Assembly (NCBI RefSeq): GCF_009733535.1
Contig: NZ_SMMI01000003.1
Span: 372,001 to 436,000, forward strand
Direction of reading: 5' to 3'
Source: Sphingobacterium endophyticum
Lineage (GTDB): Bacteria > Bacteroidota > Bacteroidia > Sphingobacteriales > Sphingobacteriaceae
Length of the DNA: 64,000 bases
In this document: one piece after another, positions 33,671-42,647 of the stretch
Layout of the letters: every line of letters begins with the position of its first letter
How positions within the stretch are numbered: position 1 is the stretch's first letter
The notes under the pieces: model-generated
What the model saw: the letters and a program-made list of their open reading frames with translations, nothing else
Told to the model about the DNA's origin: nothing
Databases searched by the model: none
Made by a program: the position numbers and the translations under genes

Positions 33671-35173
33671 TTACATTTTAGCATCCATTAATTTATCTGA
33701 TTTTGAAATTGGCATACCCATCTTCATTTTAATAACAAATGCCCTCTCTGGAGAAAATTCCTTAGGGAGAAGGATATCATAATAAGTATTCTTATCCAAA
33801 TCTAATCCAATATCAGAATGTTTAACAACTAACTCTGATTCATATCCACCTAATATAGAAGCAGTAACAGGTACTTCATTAGAATTTTTAGGTATCGCCA
33901 ATCTGATGATATTATTAATAGGCCTATTGAACACAGTTAGATATAAATTTTGATCTTTTTTAGTGTAATAGCCATAATTAGATTTAGGCAAGTCTACATG
34001 TCGAACCCCATAGACAGCTTCAGAATTTACCTTCATCCAATCTCCTACCTCTTTCGCAATTATATCCTCTTCTGGATGCATTAATCCATTTCCATCAGGG
34101 CCAAAATTCAGGACAAAATTACCATTCATAGAAACTGTATGCATTAACATATCTAAAAGGTCATCGGTTGTTTTGGTATAAAGTCCTGTCCAATCTTTCA
34201 TATATCCCCAACCATTTGGAGGAATAGTCATCACTGCGTCCCAATCATTGCCATCAAGCCATTCAAATGCTTGAGGTAATTTCCTTTCCCAACCTTGTTC
34301 ATAATCCCCAAGAATATCACCATTGCTATCAAAGTGTCTCTTTCCGAACTCATCATTTCTAAATCGAGAGCCAATAATTAATCCTGGATGTTTTTCACGC
34401 AACTCTTTTTCTAAATTATAGGTAAAATCATATGCCTTAACCCAAGATTGATCCCAGGTACCATCAAACCAAAAACCTTTTATTTTCGGATAGTTTTCCA
34501 ATAGTTCAAGTAATTGATTTTTGGTATAGGATAGAAACTTTTCATATTTCTTTTTTTCAGCTTCAGTTTTTGGCTCAACTGAAAAATAATCTGAATTATT
34601 CCATTCTAGAACTGAAAAGTAGAGATAAACATCAATACCTTCTTCAGTATATGCATCCACCACTTCTTTTACAATGTCTTTTTTATAGGGAGATTTGGTA
34701 ATATTATAATTTGAAAATTTTGTTGGCCAGAGGGCAAAGCCATCATGATGTTTGGTTGTAAAGATCATATATTTTGCCCCCATATATTTTGCTTGTTGTG
34801 CCCAGGCTTTAGCATCGAATGTTTGAGGGTTGAACTTTTTATATAAGTTATCATAAATATCTTTCCAGTTTTTAGGCGCAGTTTGCCCACCCCAAGTTCT
34901 GATCCACTCAGAAGCAGCGGCCCCATTTCTTGCACTTACCCCCTCCCACTCATTCCCTGGAATTGCATATAATCCCCAATGGATAAATTGTCCTAAGCCA
35001 TAATTTCGAAATGCCGCCATATCAGTATCACTCCTGTTTTTAGGAGTTAGTGAGCCATATCTTATTTCTTTCTTTTCTTTGGGTTTTACTTTTGGCCCAG
35101 TCCATTGGGCATGCAAAGAGCTCGTCCAAAGAATCAGAAAAAAGACTGAGGTGAACAGCTTAAATATTTTCAT
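33671..35173 (-). CDS. Secreted alpha-L-fucosidase, GH29
   Basis: A 500-residue glycoside hydrolase with a signal peptide (cleavage near L-H-A|Q-W, residue 22). The GH29 barrel shows G-L-G-Q-F-I-H-W-G-L-Y-A, T-K-H-H-D-G-F-A-L-W and the nucleophile aspartate D237 in G-F-W-F-D-G-T-W-D. It would remove terminal fucose from glycans in the periplasm or outside. I use the ATG at 35173; a TTG three codons earlier is less likely. It is not beside the SusCD pair, so it appears to act alone or with genes outside this window. Confidence 0.94.
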   Translation of the reverse strand: MKIFKLFTSVFFLILWTSSLHAQWTGPKVKPKEKKEIRYGSLTPKNRSDTDMAAFRNYGLGQFIHWGLYAIPGNEWEGVSARNGAAASEWIRTWGGQTAPKNWKDIYDNLYKKFNPQTFDAKAWAQQAKYMGAKYMIFTTKHHDGFALWPTKFSNYNITKSPYKKDIVKEVVDAYTEEGIDVYLYFSVLEWNNSDYFSVEPKTEAEKKKYEKFLSYTKNQLLELLENYPKIKGFWFDGTWDQSWVKAYDFTYNLEKELREKHPGLIIGSRFRNDEFGKRHFDSNGDILGDYEQGWERKLPQAFEWLDGNDWDAVMTIPPNGWGYMKDWTGLYTKTTDDLLDMLMHTVSMNGNFVLNFGPDGNGLMHPEEDIIAKEVGDWMKVNSEAVYGVRHVDLPKSNYGYYTKKDQNLYLTVFNRPINNIIRLAIPKNSNEVPVTASILGGYESELVVKHSDIGLDLDKNTYYDILLPKEFSPERAFVIKMKMGMPISKSDKLMDAKM

Positions 35174-35464
35174 ATCAAACAATTATTTATAAAAAGTATA
35201 TTCTTTAATCCGGTTTATATTTACCGAATATAATTATTTCAAAATCTTAAAATAATATCAATCGATTGCGTTATTAACGAAATGGTTTTCGTAACTATTC
35301 TAATAAACAATTACCCGAAAACAGGTATTTTCAGGGTACATAATATGCAATAACTTTGGAGAACATATTGATATAGGTTAAAATCGATATTTAGAAAAGA
35401 CTAATCCATCTAACTATTAGTACGTATACACTATTAAAAAAATAGCCCATCTCTGGGCTATTTT
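35174..35464. other. 291-bp gap upstream of the fucosidase gene
   Basis: AT-rich leader region of the fucosidase gene and the terminator of miaA (35436-35462). No ORF or exact -7 box is seen. Confidence 0.5.
35436..35462 (-). terminator. Terminator after miaA
   Basis: On the minus strand AATAGCCC pairs with GGGCTATT over a 6-nt loop and runs into T's. It begins 2 nt past the miaA stop. Confidence 0.88.
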
Positions 35465-36373
35465 CTATTTCAAGGTATACTCAAGGTATTGTATAATTTT
35501 CTCTTCTTCTTTTGGTTCAAACCAGACAGTGTTGCCATATTTTTTAAACCATGTAATCTGCCTTTTGGCATATCGTCTAGAATTCTGTTTGATTTGGGAC
35601 ACTGCATCTGGAAGTGATATTTTATCATCTAAAAAATCGAACAACTCGGCATAGCCAACAGTTAACAAGGCGGGTTTGTCTCTAAATTGCTGTAATGATT
35701 GAACCTCATTCAAAAGACCTTGTTTCATCATAAGGTCCACTCTCAAATTAATTTTATCATAAAGAACCTGACGATCCGTATTCAGACCAATTGTTATTAC
35801 TCGAAAACTTCTTTCTGATTTTTCATTTTTCAAATAAAATGAAATGGGATTTCCTGAAGCTTCATATACTTCAATTGCCCGTATTACACGTTGAGGATTT
35901 TCAACATCCGCTTTTGCATAATACTCAGGATCAATTTTTTCTAATTGCTTTTTTAAAGGCTCTAGTCCTTCATTTTTAAATTGAAGGTTGAGGGAATGCC
36001 TGATTTCATCGGAGGCTTTTGGAAGGTCATCTAAACCATCTGTTAAGGCTTTAACAAAAAGACCTGAGCCACCAACAGCAATAACGACCTCGTTCTTTTT
36101 AAAAAGGTCTGATAAAGTGGTTAGAGCTTCTCTTTCAAAATCTCCAGCACTGTATTCTTCAGAAATGGAGTGAGAACTAATAAAATAATGAGGGGCTTGA
36201 CTTAATTCTAGTGAAGATGGTTTAGCAGTTCCAATATTCATTTCTTTATAAAACTGCCTTGAATCTGCAGAAATTATTGCGGTTTTAAAATGCTGAGCCA
36301 ACTTGATTGACAATGCAGTCTTTCCTACCGCTGTAGGACCAACTACAACAATTAAGGTTTTAGATTTAGCCAT
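35465..36373 (-). CDS. miaA: tRNA dimethylallyltransferase MiaA
   Basis: This 302-residue enzyme transfers a dimethylallyl group to A37 of tRNAs reading UNN codons. The P-loop G-P-T-A-V-G-K-T lies at residues 12-19. Conserved I-S-A-D-S-R-Q-F-Y-K, I-G-T-A-K-P, V-G-G-S-G-L-F-V-K-A-L, V-G-Y-A-E-L and R-R-Y-A-K-R-Q-I-T-W-F follow. I start at the ATG giving M-A-K-S-K-T-L; an in-frame start 17 codons upstream adds a hydrophobic stretch with no family match. A terminator lies directly behind. Confidence 0.97.
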   Translation of the reverse strand: MAKSKTLIVVVGPTAVGKTALSIKLAQHFKTAIISADSRQFYKEMNIGTAKPSSLELSQAPHYFISSHSISEEYSAGDFEREALTTLSDLFKKNEVVIAVGGSGLFVKALTDGLDDLPKASDEIRHSLNLQFKNEGLEPLKKQLEKIDPEYYAKADVENPQRVIRAIEVYEASGNPISFYLKNEKSERSFRVITIGLNTDRQVLYDKINLRVDLMMKQGLLNEVQSLQQFRDKPALLTVGYAELFDFLDDKISLPDAVSQIKQNSRRYAKRQITWFKKYGNTVWFEPKEEEKIIQYLEYTLK

Positions 36374-36450
36374 TGAGTTACAAAATACTATAGAAAAAAA
36401 ATAGATGATAGAATAGTCTACCATCTATTTTCAAATTATATTTTTAAATT

Positions 36451-37032
36451 TTAATAATCTTCGTCATTTGATTTTTTTGAATCAGAACCTTCTGATTCCT
36501 CACCTTCTTCATCATCAAACATATCATAATCATCTTCTTCATCCACGCCATACTCTTCAACATCTTCTGATACAAATTCATCATCGTCATCTTCCTCAGA
36601 TCCCAATGGAAAATTTGCAGCTGTTAAATTCTTTGGTGCTTCGCCTATTTTCTTATATAATAATGGATACACTTTGCCCTCTTCTTCTTTAAGAATTTTA
36701 ATCAATTCTACATGAAAGTCATAAGGACGGTCAAAGTTATAGGTGTAGTAAAATTTCTGATGCGGATCATCAATGAACTTGCTCAAACGGATCTCTTCCA
36801 CTTTCAATACTCCCGCTGCTTTCTTTCTTTCATTTGGCAGGTAAGCAATCTCAATTCCCTTTTTCCATTGATCATTACTCACATAAAAAGAAGAAGAACG
36901 TTCAAGATCATAACCCGTGGTTTTTTGAATCTGCACGTGTAAATCAAAGAAAGTACTTTTTGAGGGCATATCAATTTCTCTGTAAATATCTTCGTAGTCC
37001 TCAAAAGTTACTCTAAATCTGTATATCGCCAT
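36451..37032 (-). CDS. pRiA4b ORF-3-like protein with an acidic tail
   Basis: A 193-residue protein. The first 140 residues match the plasmid pRiA4b ORF-3/IS1096 TnpR-like domain (Y-R-F-R-V-T-F-E-D, D-L-H-V-Q-I-Q-K-T-T-G-Y, Y-N-F-D-R-P-Y-D-F-H-V-E-L). The last 49 residues are strikingly acidic, with 28 Asp/Glu by hand count. The domain occurs widely outside transposons and its biochemical function is unknown. The tail suggests binding to a basic partner or nucleic-acid mimicry. It is 77 bp downstream of the CCA-enzyme gene and on the same strand. Confidence 0.8.
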   Translation of the reverse strand: MAIYRFRVTFEDYEDIYREIDMPSKSTFFDLHVQIQKTTGYDLERSSSFYVSNDQWKKGIEIAYLPNERKKAAGVLKVEEIRLSKFIDDPHQKFYYTYNFDRPYDFHVELIKILKEEEGKVYPLLYKKIGEAPKNLTAANFPLGSEEDDDDEFVSEDVEEYGVDEEDDYDMFDDEEGEESEGSDSKKSNDEDY

Positions 37033-37109
37033 GATAATTTAATCTATTAATACGGATAAGCTGTGTTTCAACCTTTAAAATTACATAAATTTTTAAAAAA
37101 TCAATTTAT

Positions 37110-38513
37110 TCAAATTTGTGTTAATCCAAGAGTTTTACCTTTCTCTAACATAAAGGAAAGGGCTTCTTGACGGGAGTTTGGAATATCGCCTTCTAAAATT
37201 GCTTCACGGATAGCATTTTTAATAATTCCAACATGTCTACCAGGACCAATACCAAAAGTTTTCATGATGTCATCTCCATCTATAGGAGGTTGCCACTTTC
37301 TTAAATGGTCTCTTTCCTCAACATCTTTTAATTTTTGCTTTACAAGGTCAAAATTTTCCCTATATTTCTTTTTCTTATATTCATTTTTAGTCGTTACATC
37401 TGCGTGGCATAGCGTCATGAGATCATCTATATCGTCAGCTGCCTCAAACAACAACCTTCTAACTGCAGAATCAGTAACGATATCTTTTGCTAAAACAATT
37501 GGCCTTAAATGAAGCAATACAAGTTTTTGAACAAACTTCATTTTTTCATTTTGCGGTAGTTTTAATTCTGCGAACAATTTAGGAACCATTTTGGCCCCTC
37601 GGTCTTCGTGCCCATGAAAAGTCCAGCCTATTTTCTTATCAAAACGTTTTGTAGCAGGTTTAGCTATATCATGCATAATAGCTGCCCATCTCAACCATAA
37701 ATCAGGTGACATTTCTGCGACATTATCCAACACCTCCAAAGTATGGTAAAAATTATCCTTATGGCCTTTACCATCAACATATTCTACACCATGTAACTGA
37801 TACATCGCTGGAAATATCCTTTCCAACAATCCAGTATCAAAAAGGTATTTAAAACCAATTGAAGGCTTTTCTGAAAGGATAATTTTATTAAGTTCATCAG
37901 TTATTCTTTCCTTGGAGATGATCTGTATCCTTTCTACATTCTCGCTAATTGCATTTAATGCTTGGGAATCTATTCTGAAGTTAAGCTGGGTAGCGAAACG
38001 AATAGCTCGCATCATACGTAAAGGGTCATCTGAGAAGGTGATATCAGGATCTAAGGGTGTGCGGATAAGTCTATTTTCAATGTCATTTTTCCCATTAAAA
38101 GGGTCCACCAATTCGGCATAACTTTCTTCATTCAGTGAATATGCCAATGCATTGATCGTAAAATCCCTTCTGTTTTGGTCATCTTCAAGAGTTCCATCCT
38201 CTACGATTGGTTTTCGGGAATCTTTTCGATATGACTCTTTTCGAGCACCTACAAATTCTATTTGCAAACCCTCGTAAACTAACATTGCAGTACCAAAAGA
38301 TTTATATACGGCAACTTTAGTTTTTAGTTTTTCACCTAATTTATTAGCAAAATCAATTCCGCTTCCAATAACAAGGATATCTATATCATCCTTAAGAGGA
38401 CGGCCCATTATTCTATCTCGCACATAGCCGCCAATAACGTAGCATGATACCGCCTCTTGGCTTGCTAATTCTTTAATAATCGGAAAAATGGGATGACTTA
38501 AATTCTCACTCAT
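37110..38513 (-). CDS. CCA tRNA nucleotidyltransferase / poly(A) polymerase family, HD domain
   Basis: This 467-residue protein has an N-terminal class-II nucleotidyltransferase domain: G-G-Y-V-R-D at residues 28-33, the catalytic D-D-I-D-I-L-V, and R-R-D-F-T-I-N-A-L. The RNA-binding head follows (R-A-I-R-F-A-T-Q-L), then an HD phosphohydrolase-like domain (M-H-D-I-A-K-P, then H-L-R-P). It most likely adds or repairs the CCA end of tRNAs. A fused HD domain is common in this group. I use the ATG at 38513; a TTG five codons upstream lies inside the -7 box. Confidence 0.93.
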   Translation of the reverse strand: MSENLSHPIFPIIKELASQEAVSCYVIGGYVRDRIMGRPLKDDIDILVIGSGIDFANKLGEKLKTKVAVYKSFGTAMLVYEGLQIEFVGARKESYRKDSRKPIVEDGTLEDDQNRRDFTINALAYSLNEESYAELVDPFNGKNDIENRLIRTPLDPDITFSDDPLRMMRAIRFATQLNFRIDSQALNAISENVERIQIISKERITDELNKIILSEKPSIGFKYLFDTGLLERIFPAMYQLHGVEYVDGKGHKDNFYHTLEVLDNVAEMSPDLWLRWAAIMHDIAKPATKRFDKKIGWTFHGHEDRGAKMVPKLFAELKLPQNEKMKFVQKLVLLHLRPIVLAKDIVTDSAVRRLLFEAADDIDDLMTLCHADVTTKNEYKKKKYRENFDLVKQKLKDVEERDHLRKWQPPIDGDDIMKTFGIGPGRHVGIIKNAIREAILEGDIPNSRQEALSFMLEKGKTLGLTQI

Positions 38514-38525
38514 AGCAACAAAGTG

Positions 38526-38533
38526 CAAAAGTA
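38526..38533 (-). promoter_or_regulatory. -7 box upstream of the CCA-enzyme gene
   Basis: TACTTTTG on the minus strand matches TAnnTTTG, 12 nt before the ATG, giving a leader of only a few bases. Confidence 0.5.
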
Positions 38534-38586
38534 ATGAAATTTATAGAGAACATAAGTTGGAAGGTAAACTAAAATCAGCAAGACGC

Positions 38587-39642
38587 TTAATCGCGGTCTT
38601 TCGACAATCTTCGAAATGCTAAAGGATTTTCTGTTAATACCTCTTGTTCTCTACGTCTATTAACTATATGTACGGCTTCGAAAATAGCTTCTAAAAAAGA
38701 TGCATGTGAAGCAAGATTTTTCCCTGCAATATCATATCCTGTGCCGTGGTCGGGAGAAGTTCTAACAATAGGCAAACCAGCGGTAAAATTAATCCCGTTC
38801 CTGTTAGCAATATGTTTAAATGGAATCAGTCCTTGGTCATGGTACATTGCAAGTACGGCATCAAATTTTGTATAGGCATCAGCTGCAAAAAATCCATCTG
38901 CAGGATAAGGACCAAAGCAAAAAATATCTTCAGCATTTGCTTTCTCAATTGCAGGCTTAATAATATCCTGATCTTCTGTACCAATCAAACCATCATCACC
39001 TGCATGAGGATTTAATCCCAAAACAGCAATTTTAGGTTTTTGAATCCAAAAATCTTTCTTAAGACTATCATTCATCATTCTCAATTTATGGAGAATACCT
39101 TCTTCAGAAATAGAATTTGCAACATCTTTTACGGGAATGTGACCAGTAACCACTCCAACTCTCAATCCATCACTTACCATAAACATCAGCACATCCTTCG
39201 AATCAAATGCATTTTGCAGATATTCTGTATGTCCAGGAAAGTTGAATCCTTCTTGTTGGATATTATGTTTGTTAATTGGTGCAGTTACTAATGCATCAAT
39301 TAGACCAGCTTTTAAGTCTTCCGTTGCTTTTTGAAGCGAAAGAAGTGCATATTTCCCTCCAATTTCATTTTGTTCTCCAAGTGATAGTTTGACATCCTCT
39401 TGCCAACAATTGATCATATTTGGTCTTTTAGGGTTTGCCTGATCCGCAGAATTTACAACATTGAAACTGAAATCATTGACACCAATAGCTTTACGATGAA
39501 AAGAAGCAACTTTAGTATTGCCATAAACTATGGGTGTGAAAAAATCAAGGACTCGATTATCCATTAGAGACTTGATAATAACCTCTAAACCAATCCCATT
39601 GATATCACCTACTGAAATGCCAATTTTTAATTTTTCACTCAT
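38587..39642 (-). CDS. pdxA: 4-hydroxythreonine-4-phosphate dehydrogenase PdxA
   Basis: This 351-residue NAD-dependent enzyme of the pyridoxal-phosphate pathway contains the substrate and metal motifs T-A-P-I-N-K-H-N, F-P-G-H-T-E-Y-L, N-P-H-A-G-D-D-G-L-I-G and Y-H-D-Q-G-L-I-P-F-K. It opens with I-G-I-S-V-G-D-I-N-G-I-G, the family signature. It is divergent from rsmA, an arrangement in which pdxA and ksgA/rsmA are neighbours as in many bacteria, although here on opposite strands. Confidence 0.97.
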   Translation of the reverse strand: MSEKLKIGISVGDINGIGLEVIIKSLMDNRVLDFFTPIVYGNTKVASFHRKAIGVNDFSFNVVNSADQANPKRPNMINCWQEDVKLSLGEQNEIGGKYALLSLQKATEDLKAGLIDALVTAPINKHNIQQEGFNFPGHTEYLQNAFDSKDVLMFMVSDGLRVGVVTGHIPVKDVANSISEEGILHKLRMMNDSLKKDFWIQKPKIAVLGLNPHAGDDGLIGTEDQDIIKPAIEKANAEDIFCFGPYPADGFFAADAYTKFDAVLAMYHDQGLIPFKHIANRNGINFTAGLPIVRTSPDHGTGYDIAGKNLASHASFLEAIFEAVHIVNRRREQEVLTENPLAFRRLSKDRD

Positions 39643-39664
39643 CGTCCGTGCTTTTTGATATAGT

Positions 39665-39672
39665 CAAAAATA
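39665..39672 (-). promoter_or_regulatory. -7 box upstream of pdxA
   Basis: TATTTTTG on the minus strand matches TAnnTTTG, 22 nt before the ATG. No TTG at the proper -33 distance. Confidence 0.5.
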
Positions 39673-39732
39673 GCAAAAAAACGCAAACATTATCTTGGAA
39701 TTGCTATTTAGCTTTAATTATAGGGGATTAAA

Positions 39733-39766
39733 TTGAATTCCTTCAATACTAAAAACACTATCTTTG
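39733..39766 (+). promoter_or_regulatory. Promoter of rsmA (TTG and TAnnTTTG)
   Basis: TTG (39733-39735) is followed after 23 nt by TATCTTTG (39759-39766), within the 17-23 nt spacing known for Flavobacterium-type promoters. The rsmA ATG is 15 nt further on. Confidence 0.65.
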
Positions 39767-39781
39767 TGACAAATACATCCT

Positions 39782-40561
39782 ATGGGTTCAGTACGCGCGA
39801 AAAAACATTTAGGTCAGCATTTTCTTAACGATAAAAATGCGGCACAACGAATTGTAGAGGCTTTAACTCCTTCACTTGGATTCAAACAAGTTCTGGAGGT
39901 CGGCCCTGGAATGGGAGTTTTGTCTGACTTTTTATTACAGAACACTAATTATGAGACATTTTTGATTGATGTAGATGATGAGTCTATTGAATACTTAGGG
40001 GAGAAATATCCGAATTTAGGGAAGAGATTGATTCATGGAGACTTTTTGAACCTAGATTTCAACGCATATTTTGAAGATAAAATGGCGGTTATCGGAAATT
40101 TCCCTTATAACATTTCATCACAGATACTTTTTAAAGTTTTAGAAGAACGAAATCGAGTAATTGAGATGGTTGGTATGTTTCAAAAAGAAGTAGCAGAAAG
40201 ATGTGTTGCTAAACCAGGAAACAAAGAATATGGGATTTTAAGTGTTTTTTTACAGGCTTATTATGATGTTTCCTACCTCTTTACTGTAAAGGCTGGTGCA
40301 TTCAACCCTCCTCCAAAAGTACTTTCTGGTGTTATGAGAATGGTTAGAAATAATCGAGAAACATTAGATTGTGATGAAAAATTATTTTGGAGAGTAGTAA
40401 AGGCTGGATTTAACCAACGAAGAAAAACGTTGAGAAATGCATTATCAGCAGTTGTTCCGAAAGACAGGATGAGTGATAACCCCTTATATGAATTGAGAGC
40501 GGAGCGACTATCTGTTCAAGATTTTGAAATATTAACGAACGAAATTTCAAAAAACCTCTAA
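39782..40561 (+). CDS. rsmA: 16S rRNA (A1518/A1519) dimethyltransferase RsmA/KsgA
   Basis: This 259-residue enzyme dimethylates two adjacent adenines in helix 45 of 16S rRNA late in 30S assembly. The SAM-binding L-E-V-G-P-G-M-G lies around residues 38-45. The catalytic N-F-P-Y is at 106-109. The start K-K-H-L-G-Q-H-F-L-N-D and the C-terminal F-N-Q-R-R-K-T-L-R-N-A-L are family signatures. It heads a three-gene run, with the FAD monooxygenase beginning 1 nt after its stop. Confidence 0.97.
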   Translation: MGSVRAKKHLGQHFLNDKNAAQRIVEALTPSLGFKQVLEVGPGMGVLSDFLLQNTNYETFLIDVDDESIEYLGEKYPNLGKRLIHGDFLNLDFNAYFEDKMAVIGNFPYNISSQILFKVLEERNRVIEMVGMFQKEVAERCVAKPGNKEYGILSVFLQAYYDVSYLFTVKAGAFNPPPKVLSGVMRMVRNNRETLDCDEKLFWRVVKAGFNQRRKTLRNALSAVVPKDRMSDNPLYELRAERLSVQDFEILTNEISKNL

Positions 40562-40562
40562 A

Positions 40563-41717
40563 ATGCAAACACAGAGTGAATTTACGATAATTGGAGGTGG
40601 CGTTGCTGGATTAACGGCTGCAATTGCACTTAAAAAAATAGGTCGTGATTTTCATTTGTTTGAACAAGTTAAAGAACTTAAGGGAATTGGAGCAGGTTTT
40701 GGATTGGCTGCTAATGCCATGCAAGCTCTGGAGCATATTGGTTTGAAAGATGAGATTGAATGCTTAGGTTATTATATTGATTCATTTGCTATTCTTGATG
40801 AAAAAGGAAAAATATTAGTAAATCCGAACACTCATGTACTTTCAGAAAAATATGATCAAAAAAACTTTGCCATCCATAGAGCGGACTTACACCTATATCT
40901 CCTTTCAAAAATAGATCAAACTCAACTTACCTTAGGTAAAAAGGCTTTAAAAGTCGATCAAAAAGAAGAATTTGTGGATGTACTATTTGAAGATGGGACT
41001 TCTCACAGAACTAAATTTTTAATAGTTGCTGACGGGGTAAAATCACCAATACGTCAACAGTTGATACCTGATTCAAAACCTAGATATTCAGGGTATAGTT
41101 GCTGGAGGGCAACTATAGATAACACGGACTTGAAACTAAAGAAAGGAACAGAAACCTGGGGCAATAAGGGTAGGTTTGGCCTTACTCCACTAATAAATGA
41201 TAGAATTTATTGGTACGCCTGTATTAACGGCCCTCAGAAAAACCCAGTTTTCAAAAATTATAATATAAGAGATTTACAAAAACAATTTTCTACCTATCAC
41301 CGTCCAATACAAGAAGTTTTATCCTTTACAACTGATGATCAACTAATTTGGAGTGACATTATTGATATTAAGCCGTTAAAACATTTTTCTTTTCACAATA
41401 TTCTTCTCATAGGAGATGCTGCACATGCCTGTACTCCAAATATGGGTCAAGGTGCTTGTCAAGCGATAGAGGATGTAGCAGTACTGATGAATGAGTTGAT
41501 AAACCAGAAGAATGTTATTTCTGCCTTTAAATCTTTTGAGAAAAGAAGAATTCAAAGGACTAAATATATAACGGATACATCAAAGTTAATTGGGGAAATA
41601 GCACAATGGGAAAACAGGGCATTTATTGCCATAAGAAATAAACTAATGAAAATTATGCCTGCAAAAATGAATCAAAGAGCACTGAATAAGCTATTTGAGC
41701 AGGACTTTATGAAATAA
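40563..41717 (+). CDS. FAD-dependent aromatic-type monooxygenase
   Basis: A 384-residue flavoprotein of the PHBH-like group. The FAD Rossmann motif G-G-G-V-A-G-L lies at residues 11-17. The dinucleotide DG motif is V-A-D-G-V-K-S-P-I-R and the second FAD motif is L-I-G-D-A-A-H-A-C-T-P-N-M-G-Q-G. Such enzymes hydroxylate aromatic or polycyclic substrates with NAD(P)H and oxygen; the substrate is not evident. It sits between rsmA and a 2-hydroxyacid dehydrogenase with spacings of 1 and 3 nt, so translation is probably coupled. Confidence 0.9.
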   Translation: MQTQSEFTIIGGGVAGLTAAIALKKIGRDFHLFEQVKELKGIGAGFGLAANAMQALEHIGLKDEIECLGYYIDSFAILDEKGKILVNPNTHVLSEKYDQKNFAIHRADLHLYLLSKIDQTQLTLGKKALKVDQKEEFVDVLFEDGTSHRTKFLIVADGVKSPIRQQLIPDSKPRYSGYSCWRATIDNTDLKLKKGTETWGNKGRFGLTPLINDRIYWYACINGPQKNPVFKNYNIRDLQKQFSTYHRPIQEVLSFTTDDQLIWSDIIDIKPLKHFSFHNILLIGDAAHACTPNMGQGACQAIEDVAVLMNELINQKNVISAFKSFEKRRIQRTKYITDTSKLIGEIAQWENRAFIAIRNKLMKIMPAKMNQRALNKLFEQDFMK

Positions 41718-41720
41718 GAT

Positions 41721-42647
41721 ATGAACTTATTAATAGTCGACGACATCCATGAGATTTTACTTGAAAAATTAAATAAAGCAGGTATTTCTTATACTTACAA
41801 GCCAGATGCTAACAGAGAAGAAGCAGAAAAACTTATTTTAAGGCACGAAGGATTAATTATTAGATCGAAGTTTCAAGTAGACCAGAACTTTATTGATATC
41901 AACCCAAATTTAAGATTGATTGGAAGGGCTGGAGCAGGAATGGATAATATCGATGAAAATTATGCATCAAGCAAAGGGATTCATCTTATTCCAGCAAATG
42001 AGGGAAACAGGGATGCTGTTGGGGAACATATGATTGGGATGCTACTAAGTTTAATGAATAATTTAAACAAAGGTGACAAGGAGATCAGAAATGGCTTTTG
42101 GAGAAGAGAAGAAAACCGTGGTTACGAATTAAAGGGGAGAACTGTTGCTTTAATTGGATATGGCCATAATGGTCAAGCAATGGCAAAAAAATTGTCAGGT
42201 TTTGATGTCAAGGTCATTGCCTATGACAAATATAAAACTGGTTTCTCTGACCAATATGCTTCAGAAGTATCCATGGAAGAGGTTGTTAAGCAAGCTGATA
42301 TCTTAAGTTTTCATATCCCTTTAACTAGAGAGACCAAGGGAATGATAGATGACGAATATTTATTTCACTTCAGAAAACCTATTTTTTTTCTACTTGGAGC
42401 ACGAGGTGGAATAGTGAAAGTTCCAGCTGTTCTAAAAAAATTAGACGAAGGAAAAATAATTGCTGCAGCATTTGATGTTTTACCTGTAGAAAATTTTCCA
42501 TTATTAGCTGAACAGGACTGGTATTCAGATTTGGTTAGACGAGAGAACGTTTTGTTAAGTCCACATGTGGCCGGCTGGACATTTGAAAGCTATTATAAGC
42601 TATCAGAAGTTTTAGCTGATAAGATAATTTCATACCTTAACAAATAA
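41721..42647 (+). CDS. D-isomer-specific 2-hydroxyacid dehydrogenase (SerA-like)
   Basis: A 308-residue NAD-dependent dehydrogenase. The nucleotide-binding G-Y-G-H-N-G is at residues 146-151. The catalytic triad is visible: R228 (G-A-R-G-G), E257 (P-V-E-N) and H282 (S-P-H-V-A-G). G-R-A-G-A-G-M-D-N-I-D resembles phosphoglycerate dehydrogenase, but the ACT regulatory domain is absent. It may act on 3-phosphoglycerate or another 2-hydroxyacid. The 3' end overlaps the convergent UbiA-like gene by 18 bp. Confidence 0.92.
   Translation: MNLLIVDDIHEILLEKLNKAGISYTYKPDANREEAEKLILRHEGLIIRSKFQVDQNFIDINPNLRLIGRAGAGMDNIDENYASSKGIHLIPANEGNRDAVGEHMIGMLLSLMNNLNKGDKEIRNGFWRREENRGYELKGRTVALIGYGHNGQAMAKKLSGFDVKVIAYDKYKTGFSDQYASEVSMEEVVKQADILSFHIPLTRETKGMIDDEYLFHFRKPIFFLLGARGGIVKVPAVLKKLDEGKIIAAAFDVLPVENFPLLAEQDWYSDLVRRENVLLSPHVAGWTFESYYKLSEVLADKIISYLNK

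Noticed and set aside
35321..35352. Inverted repeat TACCC...GGGTA upstream of the fucosidase gene
   Set aside because: Only the outer 5 bp pair well; the inner arms carry mismatches, so it is too weak to list.
35465..36424. 17-residue N-terminal extension of MiaA
   Set aside because: The extension has no family match, and M-A-K-S-K-T-L immediately before the P-loop is the usual MiaA start. The same reasoning set the starts of Era, SurA-like, CCA enzyme, fucosidase, TilS and the NTF2-like protein.
36451..37032. Calling the pRiA4b ORF-3-like gene a mobile-element gene
   Set aside because: The domain name comes from a plasmid and an IS passenger gene, but no inverted repeats, transposase or target duplication surrounds this copy.
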